Below the pieces are notes generated by a model that did no database searches, was not told the DNA's origin, and saw nothing but the letters and a program-made list of their open reading frames with translations. Positions 34,443-44,730 of a stretch of 64,000 bases of DNA are shown here, piece after piece (position 1 is the first letter of the stretch; the number at the start of each line of letters is the position of its first letter). A program made the translations under genes and the position numbers. This DNA comes from Volutella citrinella (taxonomy: Eukaryota; Ascomycota; Sordariomycetes; Hypocreales; Nectriaceae): positions 4,898,001 to 4,962,000 of the forward strand of contig JAWZSP010000003.1 in the NCBI GenBank assembly GCA_034401135.1. Direction: 5' to 3'.

Positions 34443-35177
34443 CAAGGCAATCGTGCGGCTGTCTGGCCGTGTTTATCTCTCGACGACGGAGCGGTTCCAG
34501 CATGGGTGGGTTTTCGCATGCGCTCGCTTATGATGAGAGTTTGGGGCGGATAATGACGCGGAAAAGCCGGGTGCTGGTGTTTTTGGCTGGGGAAGGCACT
34601 GAGGGGGAATGCCGAAGGTGCGGGGTAGCGAACGTTCCCCAAGTTTCAGTGGGGCAGCCTTTGAGTTCTAGTGGCTATTGGGAGTGGAGGCCACTATAAC
34701 CCCGGGCTAGCCCGCTACAGGTTCGGCCGCTGGACCAGATACCTTCGGGCATGCCGGCGTGTTTGCCCCTTGCCTCAGGGTCGGACTAGTTGAGGATCAG
34801 ATCAATGAAGACCAGGGTCGGACCAGTGAAGGACTAGATCAGTCAAGACTGGGAATAGGACGTGGGTGGACTCAATGTTTGATTGGAGACGAGAAATAAC
34901 AAGAAAAAGTGTGCATGATCATATTTGGGGGTATGAGGTCCAACCTGGGTTGCAGTGTTACGTATCCAGCCGCCGACTACGATAGGTCTATTTGAGGTGG
35001 CAATCATGTCATATAGTCGAAGATTGAGCTTTATTGTTCGTATTTCCTGCATTTAGGCATACGATGATATGACATGCTCATCTAGGTTCCTGGCTACCGT
35101 ACCACCCAGTCCCAGTCCCAATTGTCACATCCATGACCCCCCCTCAAGTTTCATCCACACCAAAGGCCGTCGTTCTT
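34443..35177. other. Intergenic region, no supported gene
   Basis: Promoter of the regulator gene and 3' side of the MFS gene. Short near-repeats (GATCAG/GACTAG with GGTCGGACTAG/GGTCGGACCAG) occur at about 34780-34840. No gene is seen. Confidence 0.5.
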
Positions 35178-36879
35178 TTACAGGGTATACTTGAACAATG
35201 GGCTCTTATCGCCGAGCTTGATGAGCTGCTCCTCGGTGTACTTCTGGTAGATGTCCTCCTCGGAGACCTTGGCCCTGCGAGCGTTACCCCACTTGTAGCT
35301 CATCTCAAGAAGCAAGGCGACAATGATACCCGAGGCACCAAAGGCAAGAGAAAGTCCAAAGCCAGTCTCGTAAGTAGGTGCCTCCTTGTCCAGATACATG
35401 TAGCTGCCAATGATGCCTCCGATGTTGCCCATGCAGATGTTAAAAGCAACACCAATGGCACGGCGACTGGATGGGGCCAAGTTGTTGGCAGCCCAACTGC
35501 TACCAGCAGGCTGGACGGGGTAGATACCCATGCAGGTCAGGACGATGGCAAAGTATCCAGGACCCATGTGGCTGCCGCGGAGGTTGCCCTTGAATCCCAT
35601 CACAACAGCGTAGCCGATAGTGATGAGGCCGAGGGGAGCGGCCACGAATGGCATGCGCCAGTTGAAGCGGTCAGACAGCTTGGCAAAGAAGATGGACGAG
35701 ATACCACCGGCTACATATGCCGGGACCGTCATCAGCTGAGCGTTGGTGTTGGTGAAGCCCATGGCCTTGACGATGGATGGCAGCGTGAACTTGGTGCCGT
35801 ACGAGCAGGCCGAGATGCAGAGGAGGATGTAGGCCTGCATGTACAGTCGCCAGTTGCTGAGGACCATCTTCATGTCGTACCAGTTGAACTTCTTCTCATC
35901 AGAGGCCTCGCTGAAGCGGCCACCCTGCTTGATAAAGTTCTGCAGCTCCAGGAAGCGAATCTCATCCTGAGTGAGCCAGCGGCCAGACAGGGCCGGCGAG
36001 TCGACGAGGAAGAAGAAGCACATGACACCCAAGAGGACAGTCATGATTCCCTCGAGAAGGAAGATCCATCGCCAGCCCTCGTAGCCGCCGACGCCATCCA
36101 TCTTGGCAATTCCGGCTGCGAGAAGGCCCGAGAATGCACCCTAACACTTGATTAGCACAGATACATCATGATGGGTACGATGATAGACTTACGCTGAGTG
36201 CGCTGGTGCTGTAAAAGTAAGCAATGCGAGTAGCCAAGGCGTTTGGCGGATACCAAGCGGTGCAGAGATAGACAGCGCCAGGGTAGAAACCAGCCTCAAA
36301 GACACCGAGGAGGATGCGCACAGCGAGGAGGCCGCCAAAGTTGTTGACAACACCGTGCAGCGTCATGATGACGCCCCAGATGGACACGAGCGAGCCCAGG
36401 TAGACCGAGGGCCGCTTGAACTTCTTGAGCAGGATGTTGCTAGGCACCTCGAGCAGGATGTATGGGACGAAGAACAAGCTGAGCACAATGTTCCACTGCG
36501 GGCCGACGAGCTTCAGGTCCTTGGCCAGGCCCTCGATCTTGGCGTTTCCAATGTTGGCTCGGTCCAGGTGGGAGATGAGGTAGAGGACCGCGAGCATGGG
36601 AATGAGTCTGACGTCAATCTAGGGGGCGAAACAGTGTTAGCTGGTGCTTCAATCCGCCGTGGCGTGTTCAGAACGGACCTTGTGCATAATCTTCTTGCGC
36701 TCTTCGGGAGTCACACCGGTGTAAAACTCTGCGTCGTCGTCGCTGAGGCCCAGGACGCGCATGTTGTCAATGGTCCGGACGCGAGGGCCCTTCTCGCCAT
36801 CCATGGCGTCGCGGTCCATTTCGCGATCATCAACCATTGTGATGTCGGGCTTGTCGAGGGGCGTGTTGGTTGCCGCCAT
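35178..36879 (-). CDS. MFS transporter, anion:cation symporter (Dal5-like) family
   Basis: Plasma-membrane carrier of 529 aa. On the minus strand I join 36879-36679, 36618-36193 and 36140-35178. The N-terminal 65 residues are hydrophilic and acidic; the first membrane helix starts near LIPMLAVLYLISHLDRANIG, the family signature (LDRxNIGNAK). About 12 hydrophobic segments follow, with the usual central hydrophilic loop around residues 270-300. Members of this family carry organic anions such as allantoate, nicotinate, pantothenate or sugar acids. Given the neighbours (dehydratase, gluconokinase domain, reductase), a sugar-acid substrate is a reasonable inference. It is divergent from the fusion gene at 37650 and shares with it a promoter containing the palindrome at 37163-37176. 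Confidence 0.85.
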
Positions 36880-37649
36880 GGTCAGGAAGTGCAGTCTTGT
36901 GTGCGAACAATTAGGACAGACAGACTAGGAGCGGGAAGAAGGATGAGATGATCCTGCTCGTTGGCTCTCAATGTCATGTCCCGTTGCTGTTCGTGAGCGC
37001 ACCGGCCGTATTATACGAAAGAGACCGACGTTGCAACCCATGAGCCGGCGCGACAACTGTGAGCAAGGGCTGAAGTTCTCAATCGCCCCCGTGACAAAGT
37101 TGGTTACCCCATACCCCGCTTGACGGGCTCTGGGGCGTCTGGGGAACGGGCATCCGGGGTAGCGGATTATAATCCGTCAACTAATCCGTCGCGACGGGTG
37201 GCTTTGGAAGTGGAGCGGGAATTGATTCTAGCACAGATTGTAACCGCGCCGCATGCAGTTCGGTGACAATCCGTTGACCAATGCGTCAAAATGACTCGAT
37301 TACAGCTAGAGTCGACGTCAGTTGCTCCGGGTTCTAGTTAGATCAACGTTGCCGTGCTAGATGCCGTTCGTCCAGGTGCAGTGACGATCCATGACGGCAG
37401 TGAGTCCAGCACAGACATCCTCCGTCGTCTCCGGAAAAGATTCCGTCACATCTCCAGCCCATCATTGCCGTGGGTCCGTGTATTTCGCCTCCTGTGGATC
37501 TCCAACTCCAACTGCAAAGCGGCGAGGTCTCCGGCGCAGGTCTCTGCACAGCCCAGGTTGCAGAGCTCATAATAGTCTCGCCTCCCCAATCAAATGGTGC
37601 TGTAGTCGAATTAAACATCATCTCCAGAAGCAAGCAGCCACTCGACACG
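36880..37649. promoter_or_regulatory. Divergent promoter of MFS carrier and reductase-kinase fusion
   Basis: Intergenic 770 bp with no gene. It contains the palindrome at 37163-37176, about 285 nt before the MFS start and 475 nt before the fusion start. A second half-site TAATCCGTC at 37182-37190 directly repeats the right half (37170-37178) with 12-nt periodicity. Confidence 0.55.
37162..37179. promoter_or_regulatory. Palindromic operator candidate, copy 2
   Basis: Identical over 18 bp to 30719-30736, including the 14-bp palindrome CGGATTATAATCCG. It is followed by a further TAATCCGTC half-site at 37182-37190. Confidence 0.7.
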
Positions 37650-40600
37650 ATGCCTGCCTCCATCTACGTCCCCAGCCCGCTCGAGAGCCTGCCCGGTGAC
37701 CTAGAGGGCCAGGGTCTCAAGGCGGCTGCCCCGGCCGTCACGGTAGAGGATGACGACTCGACGCTCCGCACCGTGGACGACTTGGTCCGGCGGCGTGCGC
37801 TTCTGCACCCCAACAAGCACGTTATATCATACCCCTCCTCTGGCAACAACTTTGTCGACTACACTCTACAGCAGCTCGATGTCTTTGCGTGGCGGGTAGC
37901 TAAGCACTATGAGCCGCAGCTGCCGGTGCGCAAGACATCGGCCGAGAAGCCACGCACAGTGGCCATCCTCGGCCCTTCCAACATTGAGTATCTCATCACC
38001 ATGCTCGCCCTGAGCAAGCTGGGCCACAGCGTCCTCTTGGTGTCGACGAGAGTGCCTCAGGTGGCCATTGAGTCGCTGGTCGAAGCCACCAGCGCCGACA
38101 CAATCATCTGCGATGCCAGGTTCCTGGAAATCTCAGCAAAGGTCCAGGCTACCTTTTCTGCTTTACAACTCCTCCCCATGGCACAGCGGCCGGTGTTCGA
38201 GTTCCCTGTTGAGGCTCACGGAGACACTCGACTTGTTGCGCACCTGGATATGGAAACAGAGACAAACAACATTGCTTTCATTATTCATTCAAGCGGTATG
38301 TATTCTTTTTCAACCCGAATCATTTTCTCACAGGCTAACGCAAGAAAGGCTCGACTGGTTTGCCAAAGCCCATCTACCAGCCCCAAAAATCATGCATGGC
38401 CAACTACGCAAATAGCATGGACATGAAGGCTTTTATTACGCTCCCTCTTTTCCATAATCATGGCATCTGCAACATGTTTCGCGCTTTCTATTCCATGAAG
38501 TCGATTCACCTATATAATGCAGACCTTCCCTTGACTCAGGAGTACCTCGTCAAGATTATGAAGGAGCAGAGCTTTGAGATTTTCTACGGCGTGCCATATG
38601 CCCTGAAGCTGCTCTCAGAAACCGACGAGGGCATCGACATTCTAAGACAGCTCAAGATTGTCATGTATGGAGGGTCGGCTTGCCCTGATGACCTCGGTAA
38701 CCTGCTGGTTGACAACGACGTGAATCTCGTTGGACACTATGGCGCGTAAGTTAGCATACTGAGACCTATTATGATGGAGACTGACCGTTGCAGCACCGAG
38801 GTTGGCCAACTGATGACATCGTTCCGTCCCGCAGGCGACAAGGCCTGGAACTATGTCAGAGAGCACGACAAACTGTCGCCCTTTCTTAAATGGGTGCCGC
38901 GAGGAACCAATCTATACGAGTGCTGCGTGACCGATGGCTGGCCGGCCAAGGTGCAGTCGAACCAGCCCGACAACTCATACGCGACCAAGGACCTGTTTGA
39001 GCCCCACCCAACCATCCCTCGTGCCTGGAAGTACATTGCCCGTCTAGACGATACCATTGTGCTCGTCAACGGCGAGAAGTTCAACCCCGTAGCCATGGAG
39101 GGCACAATCCGATCGAACAAGAACGTCACCGAGGCCGTCGTCTTTGGCGCTGGCCGGCCATATCTTGGAGTGCTCGTCGTTCCCTCGCCCATGTGGGCTG
39201 GCAAGACGCAAGAAGAGATTACGAGCGCTATCTGGCCCGTGATTGAGGCCGCGAACAAGGCCGCCGACTCGTTCGCCCAGGTTTCAAAGAGCATGGTGCG
39301 TCTCCTCGCTCACGATGTAGCCTACCCGCGCACCGACAAGGGCAGCGTCATCCGCCAGGCGTGCTACAAGCAGTTCAAGGACGAGATTGACGCGGCCTAC
39401 GACGGCGAGGATATCAATGCCGCGGACTTGCGGGCACTAGACCTCGACGACCTGACCAAGTTCATCCGAAACCTGTTGCACCAAACACTTGAGACGGAGA
39501 AGGAAATCGCAGACGACACCGACTTCTTCCTACTCGGACTGGACTCGCTGCAGGCTATCCAGATGAGGAGCGAGGTCCTCAAGAACATTGACATTGGCGG
39601 CAAGAAGCTTGGCCAAAACGTCGTCTTTGAGCATCCTTCCATTGAGAAGCTGAGCAAGTTCCTCCTCGCGCTTCGACTCGGCGAGGACACAGCTACCGCG
39701 TCTGTTATCGAAGAGATGCAGGTCATGATTTCTAAGTTCAACACGGTTACTAGTTCTGGCTCCTCTTCAGCAGTAAGTGATTCCGAAACTTTTCCCTTGT
39801 CTGACTTTTTACTAAAGTTGACGGCAGGTTGTGTCTGGAGCCACGGGCTCGCTCGGTGCCCATGTGGTCGCCATTCTAGCCACTAATCCCGCCATTGGCC
39901 AGATTTACTGCCTGGTTAGAGCCAGCGACAAGACCACTGGCCTCCAGAGAGTCAAGGAATCGATGATGCAGCGCCGCGTCTACCACAACCTGCCCCTCGA
40001 CGCCCGCCGCAAGATCGTGGCCTTGCCCTCGGATCTCTCGGACAAAAGGCTGGGCCTTTCTGACAACGACTACGAGCAGATTACTCAGAACCTCGGAACG
40101 GTGATCCACTGCGCCTGGTCCGTCAACTTCAACATGCAGCTGTCGAGCTTCGAGAAGGGCAACGTCGCCGGCGTGTTTCATCTCATCGAGCTCTGCCGCG
40201 CCGCTCGCACGCCCGCCTCGATGAACTTTTGCTCGTCCGTCAGCTCCTGCTCCAACGCGACCGTGGTGCCCGTGCCAGAGGCCGCGCCGCCGCTCGAGTG
40301 GGCCCAATTCATGGGCTACGCGCAGTCAAAGTCCGTCTCGGAGCACGTCTGCGCCAACGCCGCCAAGCAGGGCGTGAAGTGTCGCGTGCTCCGGGTTGGT
40401 CAGATTGTTGGGGACAGCGTCCACGGTGTCTGGAACGCCCAGGAGGCTGTTCCCATGATGATGCAGACGGCCGTGACGGTTGGCGTGCTGCCCAAGCTCA
40501 AGGAGACGCCGTCATGGCTGCCGGTCGACAGGGTGGCCAGCGCCGTTGCCGAGATTTCTCTGTCGGATGCCGGCAGTGTCTTCGCCAACGTGACAAACCC

Positions 40601-41456
40601 TAACATGTTTAGCTGGTGCGATGACCTCTTGCCCGCTCTTAGGAAGGCGGGTCTCTCCTTTGATGAAGTCGAGCCGCAGGAGTGGGTGGAGCGTCTGCGA
40701 CGTTCGAACCCCGACCCGGTTGCGAACCCCCCCATCAAGCTCGTCGACTTTTTCGCTGCGAAATACGACAAGACTGAGTTTTCTCCCTCCAAGGCTTTTG
40801 CAACCGAAACAGCGTGCAAGCACTCTCCTTCTCTCGCGGCTGCTGGAGTGCTCGACCAGAGCCTGGTCGACAGCTTTGTCTCGTACTTCCTCCAGACGTC
40901 GTGGAAGCAGCCGGCGAGTAGCAAGGCCAAGAAGACGGCAGTGATATTAGCAGGGCCCTGCGGATCCGGAAAGACAACCGTTGGAAAATCCATCTCCAAG
41001 TCTCTGGGCATCCGATTCATTGAGGGGGACTCGCTGCACACTCGCGCGGCCGTGGAGCAGATGCAATCGGGCATCGCTCTCGACGACAAGCAACGACAGG
41101 GCTGGCTAGGCCGTATCAGCCACCACGCCGTGGAGACATTGATCGACCTCGACTACAAGTCTGTGGTTGTCAGCTGTTCGGCTCTTAAGAAGGTGTACCG
41201 CACACAGCTTCGCAAGGCCCTGGCGCAGCACAAGGTGGAAGCCCTGTTCATTGACCTCCAGGTGCCCAAGGACGTGCTGGTGCAGAGACTGCAAGACCGT
41301 GGGGGGCATTACATGGGCTCCGACATGGTAGAGGGACAGACTGGCATTTATGAAGGTGCTGATGCGGATGAAGTAGATGTCATTCCGGTAGATGCCGAGA
41401 TGGAGCCAGCGACGGTGATTGACGAGGTCAAGTGGCTGCTAGATGGTCGATTGTAA
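37650..41456 (+). CDS. Adenylation-carrier-reductase (NRPS-like) protein fused to a gluconokinase domain
   Basis: Four-part enzyme of 1,216 aa, exons 37650-38295, 38349-38745, 38794-39772 and 39828-41456. Residues about 40-560 are an adenylation domain (core SSGSTGLPKP near 214; YGGSACP; GHYGATEVG). About 565-640 is a carrier domain with the phosphopantetheine serine S599 in LGLDSLQ. About 675-985 is a thioester-reductase domain (SGATGSLGAHV; Y838 and K842 in GYAQSK). This A-T-R set activates a carboxylic acid and releases it as aldehyde or alcohol. From about 1045 to the end is a P-loop kinase: GPCGSGKTTVGK, then EGDSLHTRAAVEQMQSG, LDDKQRQGWL and SCSALKKVYR, the motif series of thermoresistant gluconokinase. 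All junctions are in frame and the last exon encodes both reductase and kinase, so this is not a misjoined model. Substrate unknown. Confidence 0.85.
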
Positions 41457-42233
41457 TTTTAGATGGACTAGATCAAAATTGAGTATTGTTTACTACTGGT
41501 TACAACCTATGAATCCGAGTCTCAGCGACGCAACCAATAACGGCCTGTTGTGGTCGACGTGCCCTCTATAGGGTAATCAGGATGGCTACCTCGGCTGCAC
41601 GAGAAGGATTCGCTTCAAGCCGGTTGACTTCCCTTTACTGCCTTTCCATTCAATAATTTTATTCTGGGTCGTCTAAAAAAAAGGATTTGTTAGAGGAGGG
41701 AGTTCGGTGTGTATTCACCCGAAGGTCGTCCAAAACAAGTTCTACTAGTGTTTCTTGGCAGGACAGCTGCTAACGGGAAACTATTCTAGGTCATGGCGGC
41801 TTCGTCGGCGATATAACCTAGCCAGTTCATTAACAAACTCCCGGAATGGAGGGATAATTATGGCATGACGGCGGATGATCGTCCGTATTAACAATACACT
41901 ATTTAAATGGGGTCGTGGGGAGCAAAGGCCCCGTGATCTGTTCCAGCCACTATCGTGAGTGGTGGGAAAACAAGGGCGTACGTCTCAGAAGCAACATGGC
42001 ACGGCACGACAGCCCAAATAGACGACCCCGGAGCCAGAGCCCCGAGAAACGCGATGGGGAAATTCAGGAGGAAAACTGGGCTGTTGGGGGTCGTCCTATG
42101 ACGAGACAATAGGCTGTGCGTGAAATATATCACCAGCTGTCTCCCTGGGTAGCCTTGAGTCGCCCCAGTTTCGCCAGTGTTTCTCGTCGCGACAGCACCG
42201 GAATCTGTCTAAGTGTCTCAAATCTTACTCAAC
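41457..42233. other. Intergenic region with acetylesterase promoter
   Basis: No gene is seen. A TATA-like ATTTAAAT at 41901-41908 and the CGGA-N6-TCCG site at 41872-41885 lie before the acetylesterase gene. Confidence 0.5.
41872..41885. promoter_or_regulatory. CGGA-N6-TCCG site, related to the palindrome pair
   Basis: CGGATGATCGTCCG has the same edges and spacing as CGGATTATAATCCG but a different centre. It lies about 350 nt before the acetylesterase ATG. Confidence 0.45.
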
Positions 42234-43049
42234 ATGAAGCTGTCCATTGCCTCACTTACAGCGCTAGCGCTCGGTGCGGTGCGGGTTGCGGCAGCGCCGT
42301 CGCCCAACGGCGTCGAGCTGGTGCCACGGGCGAACCCGACGCTGTACATCTGCGGCGACAGCACGTTGGCCAAGAATGGCGCCAACAACGGCAACTCGGA
42401 TGGCTGGGGCAACATGATCAGCAAGTACGTGACGATTCCTGTGGTCAACAACGCCATCGGGGGCCGGTCGGCGCGGTCGTACTGGAACGAGGGCCGGTTC
42501 AAGGCGACGGCGGACAAGGTCAAGGCGGGCGACATCGTCGTCATCGAGTTTGGACACAACGACGGCGGATCGCCGACCAGCAACGACAACGGACGGTCCG
42601 ACTGCCCCGGCAGCGGCACCGAGGTGTGCATCTCGGACAAGACGGGCGAGAAGGTGTACACGTTTGTCTTCTACGTGGCGCAGGCGGCCAAGCTGATGAC
42701 GGCCAAGGGCGCGACGGTGGTGCTGAGCAGCCAGACGCCCAACAACCAGTGGGAGACGGGCACATTTAATTCTGCGGCGCCGCGCTTCGTCGCGTACCAG
42801 GCGGCGGCGCAGAAGAGCATCAACAGCCCGAGCGTCACGTACGTCGACCACTTCCAGGCGGTGACCAACATGTACCGCAAGCTGGGGGCGGCAAAGGTCA
42901 ACGCCTTCTTCCCGGACGACCACACGCACACGACGGCGGCGGGCGCGGATGCCGTGGCCCAGGCGTTTGCGCAGGCGGTTGCGCAGAAGCTCAACGGGGA
43001 GACGTCGCTGGCGCCCTACATTAAGACGCCGGTCAAGATTGTGTACTAG
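42234..43049 (+). CDS. Secreted rhamnogalacturonan acetylesterase (GDSL/SGNH, CE12)
   Basis: Removes acetyl groups from rhamnogalacturonan I of pectin outside the cell. Single exon, 271 aa from the ATG at 42234, with signal peptide MKLSIASLTALALGAVRVAA. SGNH blocks are all present: nucleophile S43 in CGDSTLAKNG, block II glycine in NNAIGGRSARS, block III Asn in FGHNDGG, and the Asp-His pair in DDHTHTTAAGAD near residue 228. This order and length (about 230-270 aa) match fungal rgaE-type esterases. A TATA-like element is at 41901-41908. The gene links the surrounding sugar-acid-like genes to plant cell-wall pectin. A CGGA-N6-TCCG site in its promoter resembles the palindrome in the two upstream promoters. 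Confidence 0.88.
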   Translation: MKLSIASLTALALGAVRVAAAPSPNGVELVPRANPTLYICGDSTLAKNGANNGNSDGWGNMISKYVTIPVVNNAIGGRSARSYWNEGRFKATADKVKAGDIVVIEFGHNDGGSPTSNDNGRSDCPGSGTEVCISDKTGEKVYTFVFYVAQAAKLMTAKGATVVLSSQTPNNQWETGTFNSAAPRFVAYQAAAQKSINSPSVTYVDHFQAVTNMYRKLGAAKVNAFFPDDHTHTTAAGADAVAQAFAQAVAQKLNGETSLAPYIKTPVKIVY

Positions 43050-44730
43050 TTGGACGTGATTAGGGCATCTGCGGTGGGATGACGCGAGAGGGAGGGCGCA
43101 ATCGGTGATGGAGCATTAAAGGAGGGACGGAGCATTGGAGGAGCATTACGGAGTAGATGGCATTACTCCGACGGATGGAGACGGATGGACCCGGGTTGGG
43201 TCCGAGCTTGGTTTTGCTTTTTGCTCCTTCAGCACGCGCTGCATTGTCTGTGCTGCTCTAGTGTGCTGCAGTCACTCAATCAATTGATCCATCACGGCTC
43301 CTGAGCCTCCTACTGTATCCAGTACCGGTATCCACTCCCGGCTGTTGATGACGGGATGGACTCTTTGGGAATCCCGGATCGATCGGACCCGGCACTGAAG
43401 GAGGGAGGGAGTTGGAAATAGCCTGTGAGCCAGCGTTACAGTGCCGTATCAATATTTATCTGCCTGCCTGCCTGCCTCTGCGGCGAGTTGTCTTCGGCGG
43501 CTCCCCGACTTCCCCTCCTCTGCTTCGGGGGGCTGCGGCCGCGTACCTTGAGAGCTCAGCGCTAGCCCGGATCCATCATCGCGCATGCAGAACAATCCCT
43601 GGGCTTGACTCCTGGGAGGGAAAGCGGGTGCCGGCGGTCGCTGTTGGTGCGGGCGATAGAGGTGATGGATGGACGGGGATTCGACATGGTCTCCACGTGT
43701 GATAGGACTGCGCCCGTCTCCCGTCCATCATCAGCGGCCGAGACGGGACAGTCTTTTTTGCATGGAGCGATCGTGGCGAGCTATCTCTATCTAACTACAG
43801 CCCAGGCTCTCACCACCCGTCGCTGCGGCATGTGACGGCTGGCCGGGGTCGCACAGCAGCGACAGCAACAGCGGCATTGGCATCAATGATTGCGAATGAT
43901 TGCGTGCGACGATGGACGGATATGGTCTCATCACTTCTCCCTTACAGTCGAGGGCCTCGCGCACGCAAGGAAACACAGTATTATCAATCACCAGCCGACG
44001 TGGCCCAGTCAAGCGCCTCTCAGCTCTCGGAGACCCGTCATGGCGTCTCCGCCGCTATCGCCTCGCATCGCGCATCGCGTCGCACTGCACATTGGCGCTA
44101 TTCTTGGTGGTGGTGGCCCCGTTTCGTGGGTCCGTTCGTGCTGGCCCAACGCCCAACCCCCGTCCGGGTGCATGTGCAATCGCGCAGAGATAAGCTGCTG
44201 GCATGTCATGCCCGGCCACGCACACTCACTGCAAAGGGCACAAACACGCAACGTTGGTGTTGCTCCCGTCTCTAGTGGTCCGTCGCCCTCGTCTCTTTGC
44301 TCGTTGCTGAGTGGAATGGCTCGAGTTAGTTGCATCAACAAGTCGCATTAGCCTGTTGTCGCCTACTAGCCCCCGTTTCGACCCATACCTTACCATTTCA
44401 CTGATTGCCGAGGTTTTCCACCTACTTTTGCGTGCTTGGCTGGGTCCCCCGACCGTCGCTTTGTGCTGTCCGTCGTCATCCCTGTAGGGCGGTATGGTGT
44501 GTGCGCGACGCCAGGGAAAAAAAAAAAGATTGATATTGCATGCAACACCATTCAGCCTGAAAATAATAATAATCCCAGCCTGAGACGAGCTGCCCACAGC
44601 TTATCCTGAGGCACGGCAGCCTCAGCAGAGAGACTCTGACCTCTCGCCCCCCGGCCAACTCGAGTTCATCTCTCACCGAATCTGTCTGCCACGTCCGTCC
44701 GTCCGGCAGCCTCGCTCACCGACGGGCGAC
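43050..44730. other. Intergenic region, no supported gene
   Basis: No supported coding frame. It contains a (TGCC)4 microsatellite at 43461-43476 and an inverted repeat CGGAGTA-N8-TACTCCG at 43149-43170. The 3' portion is the dehydratase promoter and leader. Confidence 0.5.
43149..43170. promoter_or_regulatory. Inverted repeat CGGAGTA-N8-TACTCCG
   Basis: Perfect 7-bp arms with CGG/CCG edges and an 8-nt spacer, about 100 nt after the acetylesterase stop and 1.5 kb before the dehydratase. It may be a regulatory site or a 3' hairpin. Confidence 0.35.

Noticed and set aside
35133..36155. 340-codon plus-strand frame over the MFS gene
   Set aside because: It lies antisense to a gene with clear family motifs and matched introns, and is a shadow of its codon bias.
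43461..43476. (TGCC)4 microsatellite
   Set aside because: Too short and common to be worth a separate finding; noted in the intergenic entry only.
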